From an uncultured Clostridia bacterium (GTDB lineage: Bacteria > Bacillota > Clostridia > TANB77 > CAG-508): DNA of 6,518 bases. The DNA lies in NCBI GenBank assembly GCA_948739805.1, contig CAPYID010000064.1, positions 1 through 6,518 on the forward strand, given 5' to 3'. Position 1 is the stretch's first letter. Each line of letters opens with the position of its first letter. The position numbers were made by a program, and so were the translations under genes. The notes under the pieces are model-generated. The model saw only the letters and a list, made by a program, of their open reading frames with translations, was not told where the DNA came from and did not search any database. Below are positions 1-6,442 of the stretch, piece by piece.

Positions 1-266
1 GAATTAGTAAGGGATTGCGGACGCCCAGGCTGTTTGCGTGGACGGAGAGCCTCAAACCCATACTCATCAACAGACCTGACCCAGTTAGAAAGAGTACGGT
101 CGGTTTCGCCAGAGGCATCGGCAAGCGATTTAGCGTTCACACCGCGGAGCAGGAGATTAACAATAGTTACTTTTCTTATGAATTTGGCATCATCTGAAGA
201 CGAAACGATCCGATTGCCTTCTGCTATTAAAGCGTTTTTGTCCGATTTAAACTTTCTAACATTCAT
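1..266 (-). CDS. IS630-like transposase, N-terminal part (cut by window edge)
   Basis: Reading the minus strand from ATG at 266-264 gives 88 codons without a stop up to the left edge, so the gene continues outside the window. Residues about 32-66 form a helix-turn-helix (core GVNAKSLADASGETDRTLSNW). This is followed by residues FEALRPRKQPGRPQSLT, the Arg/Pro-rich linker typical of the DNA-binding head of IS630/Tc1-mariner-type transposases and their HTH relatives. The DDE catalytic domain would lie outside the window. The start is supported by a strong ribosome site (AGGTGA, 271-276 on the plus strand). The stretch is clearly richer in G+C than the genes to its right, which fits a recently acquired insertion sequence. 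A resolvase-like or stand-alone HTH protein is possible, but the linker favours a transposase. Whether the full gene is intact cannot be seen. Confidence 0.8.
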   Translation of the reverse strand, partial: MNVRKFKSDKNALIAEGNRIVSSSDDAKFIRKVTIVNLLLRGVNAKSLADASGETDRTLSNWVRSVDEYGFEALRPRKQPGRPQSLTN

Positions 267-349
267 GCTATCACCTCAGTATTATTTTACTAAGGGATAT
301 CTGAAAAGTAAATAGAAAATATTTATGTCGTTTACTATAGAAGTGTTCC

Positions 350-379
350 ATAGGTAATTCATGAGTATCGATAGGTAAT
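350..379 (+). repeat. 9-nt direct repeat upstream of the operon
   Basis: The sequence ATAGGTAAT occurs at 350-358 and again at 371-379. The start-to-start spacing is 21 bp, close to two turns of the DNA helix. This spacing is often seen for tandem binding sites of a regulator on one face of DNA. In AT-rich DNA a 9-nt match can also be chance, so the functional reading is only inference. Confidence 0.3.
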
Positions 380-431
380 ATGATAAATAAATCTAAATTA
401 CACAATTCCATAACAATGAAAAGGGGCAATC

Positions 432-442
432 AGAAGGTAGGG
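432..442 (+). promoter_or_regulatory. Ribosome binding site selecting the ATG at 449
   Basis: The sequence AGAAGGTAGGG places a GGG-containing Shine-Dalgarno core six bases before ATG 449. The upstream in-frame ATG at 380 has only a weak AGG a few bases before it and overlaps a possible -10 hexamer. The 23 residues between them look non-conserved and precede the GNAT domain. This supports 449 as the start; a second ATG at 455 is also within reach of the site. Confidence 0.55.
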
Positions 443-448
443 TTAGAT

Positions 449-2146
449 ATGAATATGGTAGCATACAAGGATATTTGTATTGAAGATATTGTGGCTTTTA
501 TAGTAAAGTCGCATGAAGTTATTAATAAAGCAATAGATTTGATGGGAAAAGACTCTGATTTGTTAAATTTAGAATCTATTTATGGAAAATCAAATGCCGG
601 TTTCTGGTGTGTACTAGAAAATAACCAGATTATTGGAACCATGGGGTTACGTCCAATAAAAAATGAAGATAACACTTGTGCAGAAATGCGGCGTCTATAT
701 ATTCACCCAAACTGGCAAAATAGGGGAATTGGATCTGAACTAATAAATTTTGCCATTAAATTCGCCAAAGAAAAATCTTTTGAAAAATTACGTGTTACAA
801 CCTCTTTTGATCGAAATGTGATGATTTATTTGCTACAAAAAAGAGGATTTTATCAAATACAAAAGTATCGCGTGAGCTCTGCGGATTTATTTTATGAAAA
901 GCCATTAAAGCCCAAATATCAGAAAGTGTATGATGAATTAGAAACGTCTCTTAATGAAGGCGCGATATACTTTCAAAAAACATTAATTCTTAATCCTGTA
1001 GAAAATGTCCCTGAAATGGAGGTTATAAAACCATGTACGTCATATTTGCATGGCCTTTATAATACTGATTCTATTAGAAGCGTCGAAGAGAAAATAAATA
1101 CAAAGATACAGTTTAGCGGAAGAAATGCCATATCTAATGATGTAAATAAAATTTATCATGAATGGGCAAATTTGCTTGAAGGAGATGCTGTAAGTATGCG
1201 CTTGCTATCTGGCTTACATGCTCATACTGTAGTATTTATGGCTATGACATCAATAGGAGATCATGTGGCAATATTACCTGAAGTTGCTGGCGGACATATG
1301 GCTACAAAAGCTATATTGGAACGGTTAGGGCTTATTGTTCATGAATTTGACGTTGATTACATAAACCAAAAAATTGATATAAATGCATCATTGGAAATGA
1401 TAAAAAAGTATTCACCGAAAATTATATTTATCGATCGCAGTGAAGGATTAATTTATGAGGACTTTTCATGGTTAAAAGATATATCAGCTTATAAAATTTT
1501 TGATGCGTCTCAATATTTAACAAATATTATCGGAAGAGATTATCCTAATCCATTCCAATGGGGATTTAATTTAATACTTTCTACATTACATAAAAACTTA
1601 CCGGGTCCTCAACGAGCAATGATATGCACTAAAACAAGAGATGATAATTGGGAAAAGCTTCGATCTGGAATTAGCACATATGTATCAAATATGCATGTTT
1701 TCTCAATTTATTCTGCAGGTATTATATTAAAAAATTATGAAGCATTGCTAGCATTATCTCAAAATATGCTAGAAAATGCTATTATTTTGGAGCATGAGCT
1801 CCAAAGAAATGGTTTAAATGTCGTTCAATCAAGTCCATCGTTTTTAAAACAGTTGCATACACATCATTTATGGATTCAAGCCGATAGTAAGGAAGATGCC
1901 TTTAATTGGTACTTGATTTTAGAGAGAATTGGTATACTGGTCAATTACCGAAAATTGCCATATAAACTAGGCTACGGACTAAGATTGGGATTATCGGCGG
2001 CAACTTATTGTGGATTATGCGAAAATGATATTCCTGAATTGGCTCAAATTATCAGTTCTGCGATAAAAGGTGGATATTCTGACGAATTAAAAAACAAAAG
2101 CCAAAGTTTAATTACAAGAATAAAGAGAAAAGATTATGGAAAATAA
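449..2146 (+). CDS. GNAT acetyltransferase fused to an SHMT-like PLP-dependent enzyme
   Basis: Predicted cytosolic protein of 565 residues from ATG 449 (588 from ATG 380). Residues about 3-150 are a GNAT N-acetyltransferase domain: the acetyl-CoA motif A is RRLYIHPNWQNRGIGSEL (Q-x-x-G-x-G near residues 90-95), followed by the motif-B-like MIYLLQKRGF. Residues about 155-545 follow the SHMT fold in order: LILNPVEN (SHMT LIASEN), SGLHAHTVV (SGSQAN), GGHMAT, FDASQ with the Asp that contacts the PLP ring, STLHKNLPGP with the Schiff-base lysine at about residue 382, and YGLRLGLSAAT with the Arg that binds the substrate carboxylate. By my alignment, three SHMT positions differ: the catalytic Glu of AEGYPG becomes His in LHGLY, the PLP-stacking His becomes Ala, and the DxxH His becomes Gln. 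Folate-linked serine/glycine conversion is therefore doubtful. An aldolase, transaldolase or related amino-acid reaction is likelier (inference). The gene overlaps the downstream dehydrogenase by 11 nt. Exact substrate unknown. Confidence 0.88.
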   Translation: MNMVAYKDICIEDIVAFIVKSHEVINKAIDLMGKDSDLLNLESIYGKSNAGFWCVLENNQIIGTMGLRPIKNEDNTCAEMRRLYIHPNWQNRGIGSELINFAIKFAKEKSFEKLRVTTSFDRNVMIYLLQKRGFYQIQKYRVSSADLFYEKPLKPKYQKVYDELETSLNEGAIYFQKTLILNPVENVPEMEVIKPCTSYLHGLYNTDSIRSVEEKINTKIQFSGRNAISNDVNKIYHEWANLLEGDAVSMRLLSGLHAHTVVFMAMTSIGDHVAILPEVAGGHMATKAILERLGLIVHEFDVDYINQKIDINASLEMIKKYSPKIIFIDRSEGLIYEDFSWLKDISAYKIFDASQYLTNIIGRDYPNPFQWGFNLILSTLHKNLPGPQRAMICTKTRDDNWEKLRSGISTYVSNMHVFSIYSAGIILKNYEALLALSQNMLENAIILEHELQRNGLNVVQSSPSFLKQLHTHHLWIQADSKEDAFNWYLILERIGILVNYRKLPYKLGYGLRLGLSAATYCGLCENDIPELAQIISSAIKGGYSDELKNKSQSLITRIKRKDYGK

Positions 2147-3137
2147 TGTTTATTATCTAATAAAAAAAGGAACATTTCAATTATTAAGAAATAATTTAGA
2201 TAATCTGGATTCGGACTATGTTCGTGTACAGTTTTTATATTGCGGAATATGTGGTGGCGATTACTCTTGCTTCTTGGGACGAAGAACATCATATCCATAT
2301 ACATTAGGCCATGAATTTGTTGGCAAAATTATTGATACCGGAAATGATGTGACTAATTTTATTAAGGGTGATTTTGTGGTATCAGATTTTAATTATCGTT
2401 GCAATAAATGTTCATATTGTTTAAATGGAAAGGAACATTTATGTGTAAACAATAATATTAGTCTTTTTACGAATCGTGCTTTTGCTGAATATGCCGATAT
2501 ACATAAAAATTATTTATATAACGTAAATTGTATAAATAACATCAGTAATGCTACATTAGTAGAACCTTTATCCTGTGTAATTCATGCCTATAATGAAATA
2601 CTCCATATGTGTAATCCCAAAAGTTTTTTAATTGTTGGACTTGGCAATATTGGTATGTTATTTGCATTTTACCTTAAATTGGTTATAAATATAGATTATG
2701 TTTTTGTGCATGATTCTATACCTGAAAAGAAAAGGCGTATTATCGAACTATTCAACTGTACTGCATTTGACATAAACCATTCCCGAAAATATGATGTTAT
2801 CATTGACGCAACAAATAGTATTTCTGGTGCTCAATTTTGTTTAGATATAGCTGCTTTTTCTCAAAAATATTGTATGATGAGTCATTTGTATGGCCTTGAT
2901 ACAACATTTATTTATGAAAAAATGTGTCAAAAGGAAATTCATCCGCTATTTCCACTTCGAAATGGAAACACGGATAATATCTTTTTGGCTATACATACTA
3001 TAAATAGTTATTGGCTATCATGTTATAATAAGACTGTAGAAATATTTCCAATATCTGAAATCCAACATGTATTTACTAAAAAAGATTCATTGTTTAGCAA
3101 TAAACAAGTATTATCTATTAATCCTGCTGAAATATAG
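2136..3137 (+). CDS. Zinc-dependent medium-chain alcohol/polyol-type dehydrogenase
   Basis: Predicted 333-residue cytosolic oxidoreductase of the medium-chain dehydrogenase/reductase (MDR) superfamily. The N-terminal GroES-like domain carries the catalytic-zinc signature: Cys36 in YCGICGGD, His59-Glu60 in GHEFVG, and Glu143 in LVEPLSC. The structural-zinc lobe has four cysteines (89, 92, 95 and 103) in RCNKCSYCLNGKEHLC. The Rossmann domain has GLGNIG at 168-173 with an acidic Asp193 after the second strand, which usually indicates NAD rather than NADP. Overall similarity is to the threonine dehydrogenase, sorbitol dehydrogenase and sugar-alcohol branch; the substrate is not readable. Length is slightly below the usual 340-360, with a divergent C-terminus. 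The start at 2136 lies inside the end of the GNAT-SHMT gene, implying translational coupling and a shared pathway, perhaps oxidation or reduction of the PLP-enzyme product (inference). The last 20 bp overlap the convergent STAND gene. Confidence 0.88.
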   Translation: MENNVYYLIKKGTFQLLRNNLDNLDSDYVRVQFLYCGICGGDYSCFLGRRTSYPYTLGHEFVGKIIDTGNDVTNFIKGDFVVSDFNYRCNKCSYCLNGKEHLCVNNNISLFTNRAFAEYADIHKNYLYNVNCINNISNATLVEPLSCVIHAYNEILHMCNPKSFLIVGLGNIGMLFAFYLKLVINIDYVFVHDSIPEKKRRIIELFNCTAFDINHSRKYDVIIDATNSISGAQFCLDIAAFSQKYCMMSHLYGLDTTFIYEKMCQKEIHPLFPLRNGNTDNIFLAIHTINSYWLSCYNKTVEIFPISEIQHVFTKKDSLFSNKQVLSINPAEI

Positions 3138-5568
3138 ATATGGAGTCCAGAAACTTTTTATATTGTTTAACTGTATACGAAAAGTCTATCCATTGATATT
3201 TATACTGCAAGTGTTTTATTGCATCAATATCTGCCTTCATAATACTTAATGGTAATTGAAAATATTGATAGACCAAACCTTGTTTTAGTATATCCGTTAT
3301 CCGATGTTGAACTGGCATTGAAATACAACCGTTTTGTGCATAATTCAAAAACGCTTCTGCCATTAGTGCGAATAAAATACCAGATGGATAATTTGCTTCT
3401 TTATTTAAAACAATGCTCTTTTCAATGCAGTGTTTAGCTATGGGATAATTTTTAATATGTAAATTCGCAATTGCTAATGAGTAATATACTTTTGCTTTCT
3501 CCTTAGGACGGTTAAGATATTCGCTCAGTTTAATAGCTTCTGGTGCAATACGAAAAACAATATCTGGATGGAAATAGCAATTGGTTTCACAAAGATTAGT
3601 TAACACATAAACTAAAAAACCCTTATTATTAATAAAATTATCTGCTAGACTCTGATATATTGACGTTGCCTCATCCAGTAACATATTAAATCTTTTGCAA
3701 TGGGCTGATTGTTTTTTTACTTCAAAATAGTCCCCTTTTTTGCCTGGAAACATTTCAAGTTCTTGAGAATACTCTTCAAAAACAGACAATGCTTGAATAA
3801 AATTTCCATGTAACATAAGATGGTCTGCATAATATATTTTAGTTTTTCCATAGTACCAACATAAAATATCATTTGTTTTTAATTCCTTATACATTTTTTC
3901 AGTAAAAAAAGAAAAATCTTTATAATTACCAGAAATGGCCTGGGCATAAGCTTGTATTAATTCAAAAGATTTTTTATGTTTTCCTAATTGACTTGTTTCA
4001 CTAAAATCCAATGATAACTCATAACTTCTCTTAGCATCTATCTTTTCAATATAAATAATTTCAACAAAATTACGGAATACAGAAAGTGTTGATGAAGAAG
4101 TTTTCATTATCCATTCATATAGTTCTGGTGAACAATTACTTTCATATAATATGAAGAAAATATCACACAAATACTCTATTTCCGAAATAGAAAAATTAAT
4201 ATTTAAACTTAAAGATAGTAAATTACGAAATAAAATAGTTAACTGTTTTTGGGATAAAACGGCTAAACCACGTTGTCCTATATAGCTTATATAACTATGA
4301 AGAATTCGTTGCTTTTTAGGTGCAGATATAAATTGTAAAGCATTGGTCGTAAAAACATCATGAAGTTTTAGAAATTGGTCATCTTCTTTTAACATGTTAA
4401 TCAGTCCAAGTTTGCATATATCATAATATTTTAATATTGTGCAATTTAAATTCAAATCTCGGACAATCCACTCAAAAATATCTGCATTAAAAATGCTAAT
4501 TACAGATAGTATCATTACAATTTCCTGGTCCTTCTCTGGAAGATGATGTAAGAAACGCTTAATAAAGTCACTTTTTTCCTTTATCAGCCAAAACTCGCTC
4601 GATATTTTCGCTGGATTGTCCATACAAATTTTTTTATATATATTAATTGCTAATTCAATAAAAATCGGAATCCCTTGGGTTTTATCTATTATTGTCTCAA
4701 TCAATTCATAATGAGTAGGTGAGAAACTTGCTTTAAGAACAAGTTCAGCTTGAGAAGATGGTAGTTCCCGAAGCCTATAAGGATATAATTCTTCATCATT
4801 ATCAGACCAGTCAAGTTTTTCACGACTGGCAACCAAGAATAGGCCATGCTCTATTGAACCAATCAATTCCTTGAGCCAATCATCATGATCTATTAAATAG
4901 CGTTCATATGAATCAAAAAAAGCAATCAATCTGTGCTTTCTCGCCAACTTGGCTAAATCTAACCCTAAGAGATGTGGCATAAATTCGTATAGTTGCTGCG
5001 GACTCCTTTGGAAACGTGCGTTGATTTCTTCAAATATTTCGGTCTGCATAAAGCTTCGTTGCAATTTAGGTAAAATATTGGTTCTGAAAATACTTAATAT
5101 ATTTTCCAAACCGATAGTAGGATAAATAGTAGATAAACCGGCATCTGCCATATTGAGAATATCTAAAAAATTTCCTTTAATTATTCTCATAAAATCTTCG
5201 TCAAGTTTTTCAATTTTATAGACATCCCACAGTAAAATTAATGAATAATCGAAATAAAGGCACCCGACACTAATCTGTTTCCTGACTTTTACTAAATTAT
5301 CAAAAATATCAGCACTATGCATTATGTCCATATTTATAGTTATTATTTTATGGTCAAAATCATCATTTTGAGGGATTTGCAGCAACTTTTCTATCAAATA
5401 ACTTTTACCAATACCACCAATCCCATATATGCCAATTACTTTAAAGTATTCAGAATTATGTTTCAAACTTTCATATTCTTTTTTAAATATGTTTATTATT
5501 TCTTCCCGATCCACAAACATATTTTGATATTTAGAATAATCAATACTTTCAAATTTACTCCATCCCAT
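3118..5568 (-). CDS. STAND (NB-ARC/NACHT-like) ATPase with TPR-like C-terminal half
   Basis: Predicted 816-residue soluble signal-transduction ATPase. A short N-terminus ends in FVDREEI (about 18-24), the FxGRE-like entry to the nucleotide domain. The Walker A loop is GIGGIGKS (49-56). The Walker B strand is LIAFFDSYE (214-222). A sensor-like FLVASRE (244-250) and the STAND GxP motif QGIPIFIELA (298-307) follow, then a winged-helix region with LHD at 402-404 in the position of the NB-ARC MHD motif. From about 430 to the end the protein is all-helical with TPR-like pairs, clearest near 575-605 (MLHGNFIQALSVFEEY) and 692-725 (YYSLAIANLHIKNYPIAKHC). This is the usual ligand-sensing half. No toxin, nuclease, TIR, protease or DNA-binding domain is visible at either end, so its output is unknown. 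It could be a regulator of the convergent enzymes or a defence-type switch. The start follows AGAGGTG (5579-5585) with a slightly long 10-nt spacer. Confidence 0.85.
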   Translation of the reverse strand: MGWSKFESIDYSKYQNMFVDREEIINIFKKEYESLKHNSEYFKVIGIYGIGGIGKSYLIEKLLQIPQNDDFDHKIITINMDIMHSADIFDNLVKVRKQISVGCLYFDYSLILLWDVYKIEKLDEDFMRIIKGNFLDILNMADAGLSTIYPTIGLENILSIFRTNILPKLQRSFMQTEIFEEINARFQRSPQQLYEFMPHLLGLDLAKLARKHRLIAFFDSYERYLIDHDDWLKELIGSIEHGLFLVASREKLDWSDNDEELYPYRLRELPSSQAELVLKASFSPTHYELIETIIDKTQGIPIFIELAINIYKKICMDNPAKISSEFWLIKEKSDFIKRFLHHLPEKDQEIVMILSVISIFNADIFEWIVRDLNLNCTILKYYDICKLGLINMLKEDDQFLKLHDVFTTNALQFISAPKKQRILHSYISYIGQRGLAVLSQKQLTILFRNLLSLSLNINFSISEIEYLCDIFFILYESNCSPELYEWIMKTSSSTLSVFRNFVEIIYIEKIDAKRSYELSLDFSETSQLGKHKKSFELIQAYAQAISGNYKDFSFFTEKMYKELKTNDILCWYYGKTKIYYADHLMLHGNFIQALSVFEEYSQELEMFPGKKGDYFEVKKQSAHCKRFNMLLDEATSIYQSLADNFINNKGFLVYVLTNLCETNCYFHPDIVFRIAPEAIKLSEYLNRPKEKAKVYYSLAIANLHIKNYPIAKHCIEKSIVLNKEANYPSGILFALMAEAFLNYAQNGCISMPVQHRITDILKQGLVYQYFQLPLSIMKADIDAIKHLQYKYQWIDFSYTVKQYKKFLDSISIFQQD

Positions 5569-5600
5569 TGTTGTGTAACACCTCTTTTGAGATTAGTTTT

Positions 5601-5630
5601 TATACGTGAATTTCCGCGGTAAAGGACTAA
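5601..5630 (+). repeat. Left arm of the inverted repeat
   Basis: Pairs with 5732-5761 (26/30 matches, mismatches at arm positions 13, 16, 18 and 23). It lies between the predicted promoter and the ribosome site of the STAND gene, so it would be in that gene's 5' leader. Confidence 0.6.
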
Positions 5631-5634
5631 ATAT

Positions 5635-5663
5635 ATTATGGCAGTTTTATTATGACGTTTCAA
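5635..5663 (-). promoter_or_regulatory. Predicted sigma-A-type promoter of the STAND gene
   Basis: On the minus strand TTGAAA (5663-5658) and CATAAT (5640-5635) are separated by exactly 17 bp; each matches the consensus hexamer at five of six positions. Transcription would begin near 5628, about 60 nt before the STAND start codon. The promoter lies wholly within the inverted-repeat element. Confidence 0.5.
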
Positions 5664-5731
5664 GTGAAAACACTGTATTTTCAATGCTTCACCGAAGCTT
5701 GCGTCCGAAAATATTACAATATTTTAGCCAC

Positions 5732-5761
5732 TTAGTCCGTTACAGAGGGAATTCACGTATA
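5732..5761 (-). repeat. Right arm of the inverted repeat
   Basis: Reverse-complement partner of 5601-5630. It marks the boundary between the short element and the decayed coding region to its right. Confidence 0.6.
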
Positions 5762-5969
5762 TAAGGGAATCAGTAATTATCCATTACACCACTTCCTACA
5801 GGATAATCCTAAATTATCTTTTGAAGTACCAAGTAACTCTTGTTTTCTGCCAACCCCCAATAATCTGGTATTATCCTTCATTTATATCCTTTCTGCTAAT
5901 CCACCTATTCCACATCGTCACATGCACTCTATTACTGCATCGGCCAGCTAGCTAATCAACCCTATCGTA

Positions 5970-6313
5970 TTATGCTCCATCTCTTACATGTAATCTCTTG
6001 ACATAACTCGAAAGAACTTTTACTTTATCAAGCATTTTCATTGACAACCCAGGATTACCAAAAATCATCTTCATCACTTTTCCCATAGTAAATACACTTT
6101 TTCTTCTACTACAGGTAACACCCTATATCCATTTCTAAAATGTTAACGAATATATTCAATAAAACTTCCTCTTAACTTGTCCTGCGTACCTTCCCTCTAC
6201 CCAAACTACTTCTTTAATATTATACTTCTCCTGCACTTGTAATTCAATATCTTTCCCATCATTTTACATTCAAATTTTTCTAAACAGAATGGCCTATCAA
6301 AACAAGAAATCCT
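5970..6313 (-). pseudogene. Decayed coding sequence with frameshifts and a nonsense codon, family not recognised
   Basis: On the minus strand successive segments in different frames read like one protein. A first piece has FCLEKFECK. After a frameshift comes DGKDIELQVQEKYNIKEVVW then VEGRYAGQVKRKFY. After a second shift come EYIR, a TAA stop, and HFRNGYRVLPVVEEKVYLLW. After a third come VMKMIFGNPGLSMKMLDKVK and SSYVKRLHVRDGA, ending at TAA 5970-5972. The pieces follow one another without gaps, have plausible amino-acid composition, and join where a one-base change would restore the frame. That is the pattern of a gene accumulating indels. More coding-like remnants continue toward 5770 (for example DYWGLAENKSYLVLQKII). 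I do not recognise the family; a dead transposase or other accessory protein is possible. Chance reading in AT-rich DNA cannot be excluded. Confidence 0.45.
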
Positions 6314-6355
6314 TTATTTCTCTGCAAACATCACCACCTTTTCCTGTCCTCTCCT

Positions 6356-6383
6356 TTGCAAAAATCATTGTACATGGTAAAAT
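6356..6383 (+). promoter_or_regulatory. Possible promoter for the EFR1-type gene
   Basis: TTGCAA (6356-6361) and TAAAAT (6378-6383) are 16 bp apart, matching the sigma-A hexamers at four and five of six positions. They lie about 60 bp before the start codon at 6443. The match is modest and the region is AT-rich. Confidence 0.3.
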
Positions 6384-6442
6384 AAGTAAAACAAATAAGT
6401 CATACCGGAAAATCATCAACACAAAAAATATGGAGAAATACA

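Larger units (their letters stand above)
267..448. promoter_or_regulatory. Divergent upstream region between the transposase and the GNAT-SHMT operon
   Basis: This gap separates the leftward transposase from the rightward operon, so it should hold both promoters and the outer end of the insertion sequence. No terminal inverted repeat can be defined because the other end of the element is outside the window. A TATGAT hexamer at 379-384 resembles a -10 box but has no convincing -35 partner. A 9-nt direct repeat lies at 350-358 and 371-379. The region is AT-rich and contains no gene of its own. Confidence 0.4.
5601..5761. mobile_element. Putative MITE-like element with 30-bp imperfect terminal inverted repeats
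   Basis: Arms at 5601-5630 and 5732-5761 are reverse complements at 26 of 30 positions, starting with an identical 12-nt outer block (TATACGTGAATT) and ending with GGACTAA. They enclose 101 bp with no open frame of note. Inside are a small perfect hairpin (GCTTC-ACC-GAAGC, 5686-5698) and an AT palindrome (5708-5725). Size and structure fit a non-autonomous miniature element or the fused ends of a deleted insertion sequence. No clear target duplication is seen beyond TA-rich flanks. A long regulatory stem in the leader of the STAND gene is an alternative. Confidence 0.5.
5762..6442. other. Long region without an intact gene
   Basis: About 680 bp between the inverted-repeat element and the EFR1-type gene. 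The only content I can support is the decayed minus-strand coding sequence (5970-6313, perhaps reaching about 5770) and a possible promoter near 6356-6383 for the gene at 6443. The plus-strand frame starting at 6289 is not credible as a gene: it lacks a ribosome site and its composition looks random. No tRNA, rRNA, CRISPR or riboswitch pattern was seen. Confidence 0.55.

Noticed and set aside
15..315. Plus-strand open frames over the transposase region (60 and 93 codons)
   Set aside because: They are shadows of the minus-strand transposase start, whose HTH, linker and ribosome site are convincing.
3067..3437. Plus-strand open frames at 3067-3249 and 3249-3437
   Set aside because: They overlap the dehydrogenase end and the antisense of the STAND C-terminus, have no recognisable domain and are best explained as shadows.
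5317..5684. Open frames at 5317-5622 (plus) and 5496-5684 (minus)
   Set aside because: Both mostly lie over the STAND N-terminus in other frames, are biased in composition, and lack a supported start.
5686..5725. Hairpin and AT palindrome as a transcription terminator
   Set aside because: The stems are short, no U-run follows the GCTTC hairpin, and the palindrome has a 2-nt loop; both lie inside the inverted-repeat element upstream of a promoter.
5777..5881. Minus-strand 34-codon frame (MKDNTRLLGVGRKQELLGTS...) preceded by AAGGA at good spacing
   Set aside because: The ribosome-like site is good, but an overlapping frame (DYWGLAENKSYLVLQKII) looks equally protein-like. This favours a decayed gene region over a true small peptide. 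A conservation search would settle it.
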